The notes under the pieces: generated by a model
What the model was told of the DNA's origin: nothing
Seen by the model: only the letters and a program-made list of their open reading frames with translations
Database searches by the model: none
Source: Betaproteobacteria bacterium
Lineage (GTDB): Bacteria; Pseudomonadota; Gammaproteobacteria; Burkholderiales; Gallionellaceae
NCBI GenBank assembly: GCA_028871775.1
Contig: JAGWMH010000026.1
Span: forward strand, 1-12,966
DNA length: 12,966 bases
Reading direction: 5' to 3'
Position numbers and translations under genes: made by a program
Shown: positions 1-5,863 of the stretch, one piece after another
Layout: the number at the start of each line of letters is the position of its first letter
Position numbering within the stretch: the stretch's first letter is position 1

Positions 1-383
1 AACATTTACCCTCTCCCTTAAAGGGCGAGGGAGCGACCGTTGGCTCTATCGCGCCGACAATTTCGATCGACGAGTTCAGCAAGATCGATTTGCGCGTGGC
101 GAAGATCGTCAACGCGGAGCATGTGGAAGGTGCGGAGAAACTGCTGAAGCTGACGCTGGATATCGGCGAGGCGCAACCGCGCACGGTGTTCGCCGGCATC
201 AAGTCGGCATACGATCCGGAAAAGCTCAAAGGCCGCATGACCGTGATGGTCGCCAACCTGGCACCGCGCAAGATGAAGTTCGGCATGTCGGAAGGCATGG
301 TGCTGGCAGCCTCCGGCGATGCTCCCGGATTGTTCATCCTCAGCCCGGATGACGGCGCGCAGCCGGGCATGCGCATCAAATAA
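1..383 (+). CDS. metG: Methionyl-tRNA synthetase, C-terminal tRNA-binding domain (partial, 5' end outside window)
   Basis: The reading frame is open from base 3 to a TAA stop at 381-383, so this is the 3' part of a longer gene. From about base 60 the protein is the OB-fold tRNA-binding domain found at the C-terminus of many bacterial MetRS proteins. It has a recognisable [14 protein letters not shown] start, an AEKLLKL segment, the VFAGIKSAY strand, the [17 protein letters not shown] block and a GMRIK end. This domain helps dimerise the enzyme and bind tRNA during cytoplasmic charging with methionine. A stand-alone CsaA/Trbp111 protein is the alternative. However, the frame runs on upstream through a linker-like stretch to the window edge with no stop, which favours full-length MetG. 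The TTG at 90 is inside the domain and is not the start. The gene converges on hyfI. Confidence 0.9.
   Translation, partial: HLPSPLKGEGATVGSIAPTISIDEFSKIDLRVAKIVNAEHVEGAEKLLKLTLDIGEAQPRTVFAGIKSAYDPEKLKGRMTVMVANLAPRKMKFGMSEGMVLAASGDAPGLFILSPDDGAQPGMRIK
9..31. repeat. Short palindrome in the coding frame of metG
   Basis: The arms 9-19 and 21-31 are complementary at 10 of 11 positions around one central base. The sequence is of the CCCTCTCCCTT / AAGGGCGAGGG kind that is common as a dispersed intergenic hairpin in proteobacteria. Here it lies in an open frame and would be read as roughly L-P-S-P-L-K-G-E-G just before the tRNA-binding domain, in the linker where MetG length normally varies. That it is a dispersed repeat is from memory of similar sequences; only this copy is visible. 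Confidence 0.55.
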
Positions 384-398
384 TTCTAAAATCAGTTA

Positions 399-527
399 GC
401 CACAGAGAACACAGAGATCACAGAGGGGAAACCGGCAGTTGAAAGAAAGAGTTAGTTCACCATAAGGGTGGGCGTAAGAAACGGAAAAAACCTCCACCCT
501 CTCTGTGTGCTCTGTGATCTCTGTGGC
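399..527. repeat. Inverted repeat made of 9-bp CACAGAGNN units, between convergent genes
   Basis: The left arm carries three head-to-tail 9-bp units, CACAGAGNN, at 401-427. The right arm carries three copies of the complement, CTCTGTGNN, at 501-527. The two arms form a near-perfect inverted repeat of about 30 bp around a loop of some 70 bp. It fills most of the space between the metG stop (383) and the hyfI stop (575). The transcripts could fold into a long hairpin and might end transcription from both sides, but there is no clear T-run of the standard intrinsic terminator type. The unit resembles dispersed CACAGAG-type intergenic repeats seen in many proteobacteria. No transposase or target duplication is visible. 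Confidence 0.75.
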
Positions 528-574
528 TTGAATTATGGTTTTTCCACTGAGAGGTTGTTCCTCAAAACGCGTCG

Positions 575-1087
575 TTATTTCTGCGCGCTGATCGCGGTGA
601 GTATGCCCTGCAATATCGCGCTGGGCGTGGGTGGGCAACCGCTCACCATCACATCCACCGGAATGACGCTGGCGACCCCTCCGCAACTGGCATAGCTCGC
701 GCCGAATATTCCGCCATCGCGGGCGCAGTCGCCGATTGCCACCACCAGCTTGGGTTCCGGTGTGGCGTCGTAGGTAAGTTTGAGCGCCGTTTCCATATGC
801 CGTGACACCGGGCCGGTGACCAGCAATATATCCGCATGGCGCGGGCTGGCGACGAATTTGATGCCCAGCCCCTCGATGTTGTAATAGGCGTTGTTCACCG
901 CTTGTATCTCCAGCTGGCAAGCGTTGCATGAGCCGGCATCCACGTGGCGTATGGCGAGCGCGCGCCCGAGCACATCGAGGATTTGCTGCTGCAGCCGCTG
1001 CGGCTCGACGCGCATCGCCTCATCCGGCTGCGGCGCGGCTTCGGTCTTGATGCCGGTTTTGACGATCTGTTTGAGGATTTGGTACAT
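575..1087 (-). CDS. hyfI: HyfI/HycG-like (NuoB-like) Fe-S subunit of Hyf-type complex
   Basis: A protein of 170 residues of the NuoB/HycG/HyfI 20-kDa family, which holds the [4Fe-4S] cluster nearest the active site or quinone site of complex I and group 4 hydrogenases. The four expected ligands are present: Cys54 and Cys57 in GSCNACQLE, Cys121 in GDCARDGG and Cys151 in SGCPPTP. The CxxC spacing is of hydrogenase type, not the adjacent CC of complex I. The ATG at 1087 is chosen because it overlaps the hyfG stop by one base (TAATG) and has an AGGA ribosome site six bases upstream. A longer in-frame extension to 1195 would run into hyfG and looks non-native. It is the last gene of the operon and sits on the cytoplasmic face of the complex. 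Because its cluster is intact, electron transfer through this subunit is still likely although the neighbouring large subunit has no NiFe site. Confidence 0.9.
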   Translation of the reverse strand: MYQILKQIVKTGIKTEAAPQPDEAMRVEPQRLQQQILDVLGRALAIRHVDAGSCNACQLEIQAVNNAYYNIEGLGIKFVASPRHADILLVTGPVSRHMETALKLTYDATPEPKLVVAIGDCARDGGIFGASYASCGGVASVIPVDVMVSGCPPTPSAILQGILTAISAQK

Positions 1088-2637
1088 TACAAATCCTGCC
1101 CTGAATAACTGAGATTGAAAGATTTGTTGATCAGCGGGAAATCCGGCACGATGTTGTCCAGCACGGCGTGTTCCAGCACGGGCCAGTTCTGCCACGACGG
1201 ATCATGCGGATGCACGCGCGCGAGATTGCCCTGCGCATTGCTGTGGACCGCTACCATCACTTCGCCGCGCCAGCCTTCCACCATGCCCACGCCGAAGCCG
1301 TTGCCGGGCAATTTTTCCAGCGGCATCGCCAATTCATCGCCGCCTGTCAGGTTGACCAGGATCTCGCGCTGCAAGCGCAATGATTCGAGCAGCTCATCGA
1401 AGCGCACGATCACGCGCGCCGCGACATCGCCGTTGCGATAAGTCGCCATCTGCACGTCCAGCCTGTCATAAGGGGCGCAGGGAAACTGCACGCGCGCATC
1501 CCAGGCCTGCGCGCTGGCGCGCCCTGCCAAGCCGCATAGTCCAAGCTGGGCGGCCAGTTTCGGCTCGATCCGCCCGGCACCGATGAAACGATCCTGTACC
1601 CCGGCGTGGTCATCATAGATGCCGCGCAACAGGCGTACTTCGCGCTCCAGCATGGCGCATTCTTCTTCAATCATGCGTCTGCCTTCAGCGGACAGGTCGG
1701 CGGTTACACCACCCGGAATAATCCTGTCCATCAGATAGCGATGCCCGAACAGCGCGGCATTGTTGCGCAGCATCTGCTCCTTCAAAATCCAGAACTGCGC
1801 AAAGCCAAACGACAGCGCAACATCGCTGCCCAGATAACCGAGATCACCCAGGTGGTTGGCGACACGTTCACGTTCCAGAAACAACGCGCGCAGCCACAGC
1901 GCACGGGCCGGCGGCGTAATGCCGGCAATGCCTTCCGCTGCCATTGCATAAGCCCACGCGTAAGCCACGCTGCTGTCGCCGCTCACCCGGCCAGCGAGCT
2001 TCGCGCCTTGCTGCAAAGTCATGCTCTCAAAACGTTTCTCAATGCCCTTGTGGGTATAGCCCAGGCGTTGTTCAAGGCGCAGCATCTTTTCGCCAACGAC
2101 GGAAAAACGGAAATGCCCCGGCTCGATGATGCCGGCATGTACCGGCCCCACGGGAATTTCATGCACGCCTGTTCCTTCCACGTGCACGAAAGGATAAGCA
2201 TCCAACTCATCGCTGCGGCTCTGTGCAGCGTCGAAATCCTTGCGCAATGGAAAACTGCCGCTGTGCCATGCACCGTGGCGCAACCATTTGCGGTGATCGC
2301 CGCCTTCATGCGCGTAGATGCCGAGTAAATCGTACGCAGCACGTTGCATGCGGTTGGCCTGAGGAAAGATGTGGCTAATGTCCGGGTAGACGGGGTGATC
2401 TTCGGCCAGCGGCAGGTTCAGGCAAACCAGACCGGCCTCATTCACCAGCAGCGTGTGCAGCACAAAGCCGTGCTGCGTCACGCGCCAGTCGCTGCCCCAC
2501 AACGCCAGCAATCGCCCGCCGCCGTCGCGCACGCCCTGGCAGATCGGCTGCAAATCACCGGCGGCGATCTTGCCGTGCCAAGCCGGAATCGCGCCGTTCA
2601 TGGGCTCAGGTTGCAGATTGGGATGTTTGATCGGCAT
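1087..2637 (-). CDS. hyfG: HyfG/HycE-like (NuoC-NuoD fusion) large subunit lacking the NiFe-binding cysteines
   Basis: A protein of 516 residues with an N-terminal NuoC-like (30-kDa) part at about 1-150 and a NuoD/hydrogenase-large-subunit part at about 160-516. E. coli HycE/HyfG are about 570. In true group 4 hydrogenases two CxxC pairs bind the nickel-iron centre, in R-V-C-G-I-C and D-P-C-x-x-C. Here the first site reads R217-V-S-G-D-S222, so both cysteines are serine, and the following His position is Tyr226. The C-terminal site, aligned by its S-F-N-L-S-Y-S-G-Q-D-L ending, has Ser510 and Gly513. The protein stops there, so no processed C-terminal extension exists. The loss at both sites with the fold intact points to an Ehr-type subunit and not to a hydrogenase. 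The ATG at 2637 has AGGA eight bases upstream and follows the hyfF stop by four bases. Confidence 0.9.
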   Translation of the reverse strand: MPIKHPNLQPEPMNGAIPAWHGKIAAGDLQPICQGVRDGGGRLLALWGSDWRVTQHGFVLHTLLVNEAGLVCLNLPLAEDHPVYPDISHIFPQANRMQRAAYDLLGIYAHEGGDHRKWLRHGAWHSGSFPLRKDFDAAQSRSDELDAYPFVHVEGTGVHEIPVGPVHAGIIEPGHFRFSVVGEKMLRLEQRLGYTHKGIEKRFESMTLQQGAKLAGRVSGDSSVAYAWAYAMAAEGIAGITPPARALWLRALFLERERVANHLGDLGYLGSDVALSFGFAQFWILKEQMLRNNAALFGHRYLMDRIIPGGVTADLSAEGRRMIEEECAMLEREVRLLRGIYDDHAGVQDRFIGAGRIEPKLAAQLGLCGLAGRASAQAWDARVQFPCAPYDRLDVQMATYRNGDVAARVIVRFDELLESLRLQREILVNLTGGDELAMPLEKLPGNGFGVGMVEGWRGEVMVAVHSNAQGNLARVHPHDPSWQNWPVLEHAVLDNIVPDFPLINKSFNLSYSGQDL

Positions 2638-2641
2638 AGTC

Positions 2642-4099
2642 TTATCCTAGCAGGGCCGCTGCCTGGCGATACCAGCCCGCCAGATAGGGTGGCATGTACA
2701 AACCCAGTATCAATGCCAGCAGCAGATGGACGAACACCGGGATCAGCGCGGGCGGATGCGGCAAGCGGCGCGCGGTGGTTTCGCCGAACACGATGGGCTG
2801 TATCTTGCCGAAAATCGCGGCGAAGGCAATGCCCAGAGCGGCGAGCAGGATCGGCGTGGACCACGGGTAGCTGTGCATCGCCGTGGTGATAATCAGAAAT
2901 TCGCTGGCGAATACGCCGAACGGCGGCATGCCGAGAATGGCGAAGGTTCCCAGTGCCAGCCCCCAACCCACCGTCGGGCTGATCTGCAGCATGCCGCGTA
3001 TGTGTTCCATCTGCTGCGTTCCGGATTTTTGCACGGCGTGGCCCACGGCGAAGAAGATCGCCGACTTCACCAGGCTGTGCACGGTCATATGCAACATTCC
3101 GGCGAAAGTCGCCACGGCGCCGCCCATGCCGAAAGCAAAAGTGATGAGCCCCATGTGTTCGATGGAGGAATAGGCGAACATGCGCTTGATGTCTTTTTGC
3201 CGCGACAGGAACAATGCGGCGACTACCACGGAGAGCAGGCCGAAGCCCATCATCAGGTTGCCGGCGAAATGATTGCCCAGCGAACCATCCACCAGCACCT
3301 TGCTGCGCATCACCGCGCACAATGCAATGTTCAGCAACAAACCTGAAAGCACGGCGGAAACCGGTGTGGGGCCTTCCGCATGTGCATCCGGCAGCCAGCT
3401 GTGCAGCGGCACCAGGCCGATCTTGGTGCCGTAGCCTACCAGCAGGAACACGAATGCCAGCTTGAGCACGGTGGGCTCCAGATCAGTTTTGACCTGGTTC
3501 AAGTGCGTCCACAGCAAGGCGGTGCCGCCCTGGCCAAGGACGCGCTCGGCGGCAAAATACAACAGAATGGTGCCGAACAAGGCCAGCGCGATGCCCACGC
3601 CGCACAGGATGAAATACTTCCACGCCGCCTCAAGGCTGGCGGGGGTACGATACAGGCTGACCAGCAGTACCGTGGTCAGCGTGGCCGCTTCCATCGCCAC
3701 CCAGATAATGCCCATGTTGTTGGTGGTCAAGGCAAGCAGCATGGTGAACGTGAACAGCTGATACATGCTGTAGTACAGATGGAGCATCGGCGTGCTGAGC
3801 TTGCCGTGATGCTGTTCAACCCGCATGTAGGGGCGCGAGAACAGCGAGGTGGTGAAGGCCACAAAGGCGGTCAGGGCGACCAGAAACACGTTGAACGGAT
3901 CAATAAAAAACTGTTCGTTAAACGCGACTTGCGGGCCTTGCTCGACCACGCGCATGGTGAGCGCCACCGAGGCGAGAAAAGTGAAACCGCTCATCAGCGA
4001 ATTCAGCTCGGCAGCCCAGCGGCGCGAGCCGAACACGGCCAGCAAACCGCCACCCAACAGCGGTGTGAGTAATAGCGCCAGAAGTTGCAGGTCAATCAT
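2642..4099 (-). CDS. hyfF: HyfF-like proton-pumping membrane subunit (NuoN/NuoM/NuoL family)
   Basis: An integral membrane protein of 485 residues (E. coli HyfF is 526) of the Mrp/antiporter-like family. It has about 14 hydrophobic helices. The family's charged pathway residues are visible: Glu137 in WVAMEAATL, Lys161 in AAWKYF, and Lys226 and His233 in GTKIGLVPLHSWLPDAHAEGP, followed by the KRMFAYSSIEHMG helix. It probably carries one proton (or sodium) channel of the complex. The start at 4099 is preferred over an extension to 4210 because it gives a normal membrane N-terminus (MIDLQLLALL), overlaps the hyfE stop by eight bases and has a GGAAAA site upstream. The extension would be a Ser-rich shadow of hyfE. 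Confidence 0.9.
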   Translation of the reverse strand: MIDLQLLALLLTPLLGGGLLAVFGSRRWAAELNSLMSGFTFLASVALTMRVVEQGPQVAFNEQFFIDPFNVFLVALTAFVAFTTSLFSRPYMRVEQHHGKLSTPMLHLYYSMYQLFTFTMLLALTTNNMGIIWVAMEAATLTTVLLVSLYRTPASLEAAWKYFILCGVGIALALFGTILLYFAAERVLGQGGTALLWTHLNQVKTDLEPTVLKLAFVFLLVGYGTKIGLVPLHSWLPDAHAEGPTPVSAVLSGLLLNIALCAVMRSKVLVDGSLGNHFAGNLMMGFGLLSVVVAALFLSRQKDIKRMFAYSSIEHMGLITFAFGMGGAVATFAGMLHMTVHSLVKSAIFFAVGHAVQKSGTQQMEHIRGMLQISPTVGWGLALGTFAILGMPPFGVFASEFLIITTAMHSYPWSTPILLAALGIAFAAIFGKIQPIVFGETTARRLPHPPALIPVFVHLLLALILGLYMPPYLAGWYRQAAALLG

Positions 4100-4754
4100 C
4101 TTTAAGCTTTTCCATGTGGGTGATGTCGAGGCTGTCGAAGGTCTCGCGCAGCTGGAAGAAGAAGATGCCGAAGATGAAGGTGCCCACCAGCACGTCCAAT
4201 GCGATGCCAAGCTCCACCACTAACGGCATGCCGTGCGTGGCGCTGGTCGCGGCAAAGAACAGGCCATTTTCCATCGCCAGAAAACCAACCACCTGCGGCA
4301 CTGCCTTGCGCCGCGTAATCATCATCAGCAGCGACAGCAGCACGCTGGCCAGCGCAATACCGATCAAACCGCGGGTAATGCTTTCGGATAACTGGGAAAT
4401 GGGCGCGGCCAGGTTGAAGGCGAAAATCACCAGCACGATACCGACCAGCATGGTGGTCGGAATATTGATCAGTGTTTCCACATCCCATTTCACGTTCAGC
4501 TTGTGGATCAGGCGGTGCAGCAGCCAGGGCAGGATCAGCACCTTGAGCAATAGCGTCAGTGCGGCGGAGTAATACAGATGATGCTGCGCAGTGGAATAGG
4601 CCACCACGAAGGTGCTGGCCGACAACGCCAGCCCCTGCCAGGCAAACAATTTGATCAGGGAAAGGATGCGGCGTTGCGACAGCATGGCGAAGGCGATCAG
4701 CAGCAGGATGGATGCGAGCAGGTTGATGATTTGTGTGGTGAACGGAATGGACAT
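4092..4754 (-). CDS. hyfE: HyfE-like membrane subunit (NuoK-like)
   Basis: A hydrophobic protein of 220 residues, matching the HyfE family length (E. coli 216). The C-terminal half contains the conserved GFLAMENGLFFAATS helix with its buried glutamate, the hallmark of the NuoK/MrpC-like part of HyfE. It helps connect the antiporter-like subunits to the rest of the complex in the inner membrane. The ATG at 4754 is unusual in that its only visible ribosome site, AGAGG at 4762-4766 on the minus strand, seven bases upstream, lies inside the end repeat of the palindromic element at 4755-4899. The stop overlaps the start of hyfF, so those two genes are translationally coupled. Confidence 0.88.
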   Translation of the reverse strand: MSIPFTTQIINLLASILLLIAFAMLSQRRILSLIKLFAWQGLALSASTFVVAYSTAQHHLYYSAALTLLLKVLILPWLLHRLIHKLNVKWDVETLINIPTTMLVGIVLVIFAFNLAAPISQLSESITRGLIGIALASVLLSLLMMITRRKAVPQVVGFLAMENGLFFAATSATHGMPLVVELGIALDVLVGTFIFGIFFFQLRETFDSLDITHMEKLKDD

Positions 4755-4899
4755 ATGGGAGCCTCTAAAAATTCAGAGTTCGCCCAAATGCAAGGCGCGG
4801 AAAAAATTTCGCCGCGCAGCATATGGGGTATATGTAAGCAAGAAATTTTTTCCGCAACACAGCAGTTGGGATGAAGTGTGGATTTTTAGAGGCTCCCAT
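4755..4899. repeat. 145-bp palindromic MITE-like element between hyfC and hyfE
   Basis: The ends are a perfect 18-bp inverted repeat: 4755-4772 pairs with 4882-4899, around a GGGAGCCTCTAAAAAT core. A second perfect pair of 14 bp lies inside (4797-4810 with 4842-4855, GCGGAAAAAATTTC type), and the centre is CATAT/ATATG. The whole is one long imperfect palindrome able to fold as a hairpin in DNA or mRNA. It fills the gap between the hyfC stop (4901) and the hyfE start (4754) almost to the base. A 2-bp AT repeated at both sides may be a target duplication. Without the element the two genes would be about 3 bp apart, like the other junctions in the operon. There is no coding capacity, so mobilisation would have to be in trans. 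Confidence 0.8.
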
Positions 4900-4900
4900 G

Positions 4901-5863
4901 TCACGCACCCAGCAGGAAATGAATCAACAGCCCCAACACCGCCAGCAAAAACGCCGTACCCAGAAATTCCGGGGCACGGAAGATGCGCATCTTGGCGAGC
5001 AGGGCTTCGAGCAAGGCGAGTCCCGCGCCGGCCAATGCCAGTTTCACCAGCAACGCGGCGATGGCCAGCGGCAGTACACCCCAATTGCCCACCTCGGCGA
5101 TGCCGTATGGCACGAACAAGGCGATGCCTATGGATATGTAAGCCAGCAACTTCAGGTTGCTCGCCCATTCCACCAGGGCCAGATGTCGCGCCGAGTATTC
5201 CAGGATCATCGCTTCATGGATCATGGTCAATTCCAGATGTGTGCTGGGATTGTCCACCGGGATGCGCGCATTCTCGGCCAGCAGCACAATCACAAAAGCC
5301 AATCCGGCAAAAGCGAGGCTCGGGTACAGCACGAACTCGTGATGTGCGAACGTTCCCACGATGTGCGGCAACTGCGTCGAGTGGCTGATCAGCGAGGAGG
5401 TGAAGAACACCATCAGCAAGGCCGGTTCGGCGAGGAACGACACCAGCATTTCGCGCCGTGCGCCGAGCGAACCGAACGCCGTGCCGATATCCATCGCGGC
5501 CAGCGAAATGAATACGCGTGCCAGCGCAAACACGCCGACCAGCGCGATCACATCGGCAGCTGGCGAGAATGGCAAATCTATCGCGATGATGGGAATGATG
5601 GCCGCCGCCAGCCACATGCAGCCGAACAGAATGTAGGGGGTGATGCGGAATAGCGGCGAGGCGTTATAGGCCAGTACAGCATCCTTGTGAAACAGCTTGC
5701 GCAACGTGCGATAGGGTTGCAACAGGCCGGCGCCAGAGCGGTTTTGCAGCCAGGCACGGCACTGGTTCACCCATCCGGTCAGTAGCGGCGCGAGTGCCAC
5801 CACCAGCAGCGACTGGCAGAGCTGGAAAAGAATGCCGAGTGTTTGACTTGCGTTATTCGTCAT
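4901..5863 (-). CDS. hyfC: HyfC/HycD-like membrane subunit (NuoH-like)
   Basis: A membrane protein of 320 residues in the NuoH/HycD/HyfC family, the subunit that docks the hydrophilic arm and, in complex I, forms the quinone entry. Family motifs are clear: QPYRTLRKLFHKD near residues 49-61, GSLGARREML at 131-140, LAEPALL at 144-150, and AENARIPVDNPSTHLELT at 196-213 followed by EAMILEYS. About eight helices are predicted by eye. The length equals the usual family length. The ATG at 5863 overlaps the hyfB stop as ATGA. No strong ribosome site is visible, so translational coupling to hyfB is likely. Its stop is followed one base later by the palindromic element, which separates it from hyfE. 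Confidence 0.9.
   Translation of the reverse strand: MTNNASQTLGILFQLCQSLLVVALAPLLTGWVNQCRAWLQNRSGAGLLQPYRTLRKLFHKDAVLAYNASPLFRITPYILFGCMWLAAAIIPIIAIDLPFSPAADVIALVGVFALARVFISLAAMDIGTAFGSLGARREMLVSFLAEPALLMVFFTSSLISHSTQLPHIVGTFAHHEFVLYPSLAFAGLAFVIVLLAENARIPVDNPSTHLELTMIHEAMILEYSARHLALVEWASNLKLLAYISIGIALFVPYGIAEVGNWGVLPLAIAALLVKLALAGAGLALLEALLAKMRIFRAPEFLGTAFLLAVLGLLIHFLLGA

Noticed and set aside
401..527. Possible CRISPR array from the repeated CACAGAG units
   Set aside because: Units are 9 bp with no unique spacers and are inverted between arms; no cas genes.
575..1195. Longer 206-residue version of HyfI
   Set aside because: The extra 36 residues overlap hyfG, are not HyfI-like, and the internal ATG at 1087 has a ribosome site and the TAATG overlap.
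1606..2328. 240-codon plus-strand open frame
   Set aside because: Lies wholly inside hyfG on the opposite strand, with no ribosome site or recognisable family; G+C-rich shadow.
3380..4072. 230-codon plus-strand open frame, rich in Gln and His
   Set aside because: Antisense shadow of hyfF; the composition reflects complemented membrane-protein codons.
2642..4210. Longer 522-residue version of HyfF
   Set aside because: The extension is a Ser-rich shadow of hyfE; the ATG at 4099 gives a normal membrane start.
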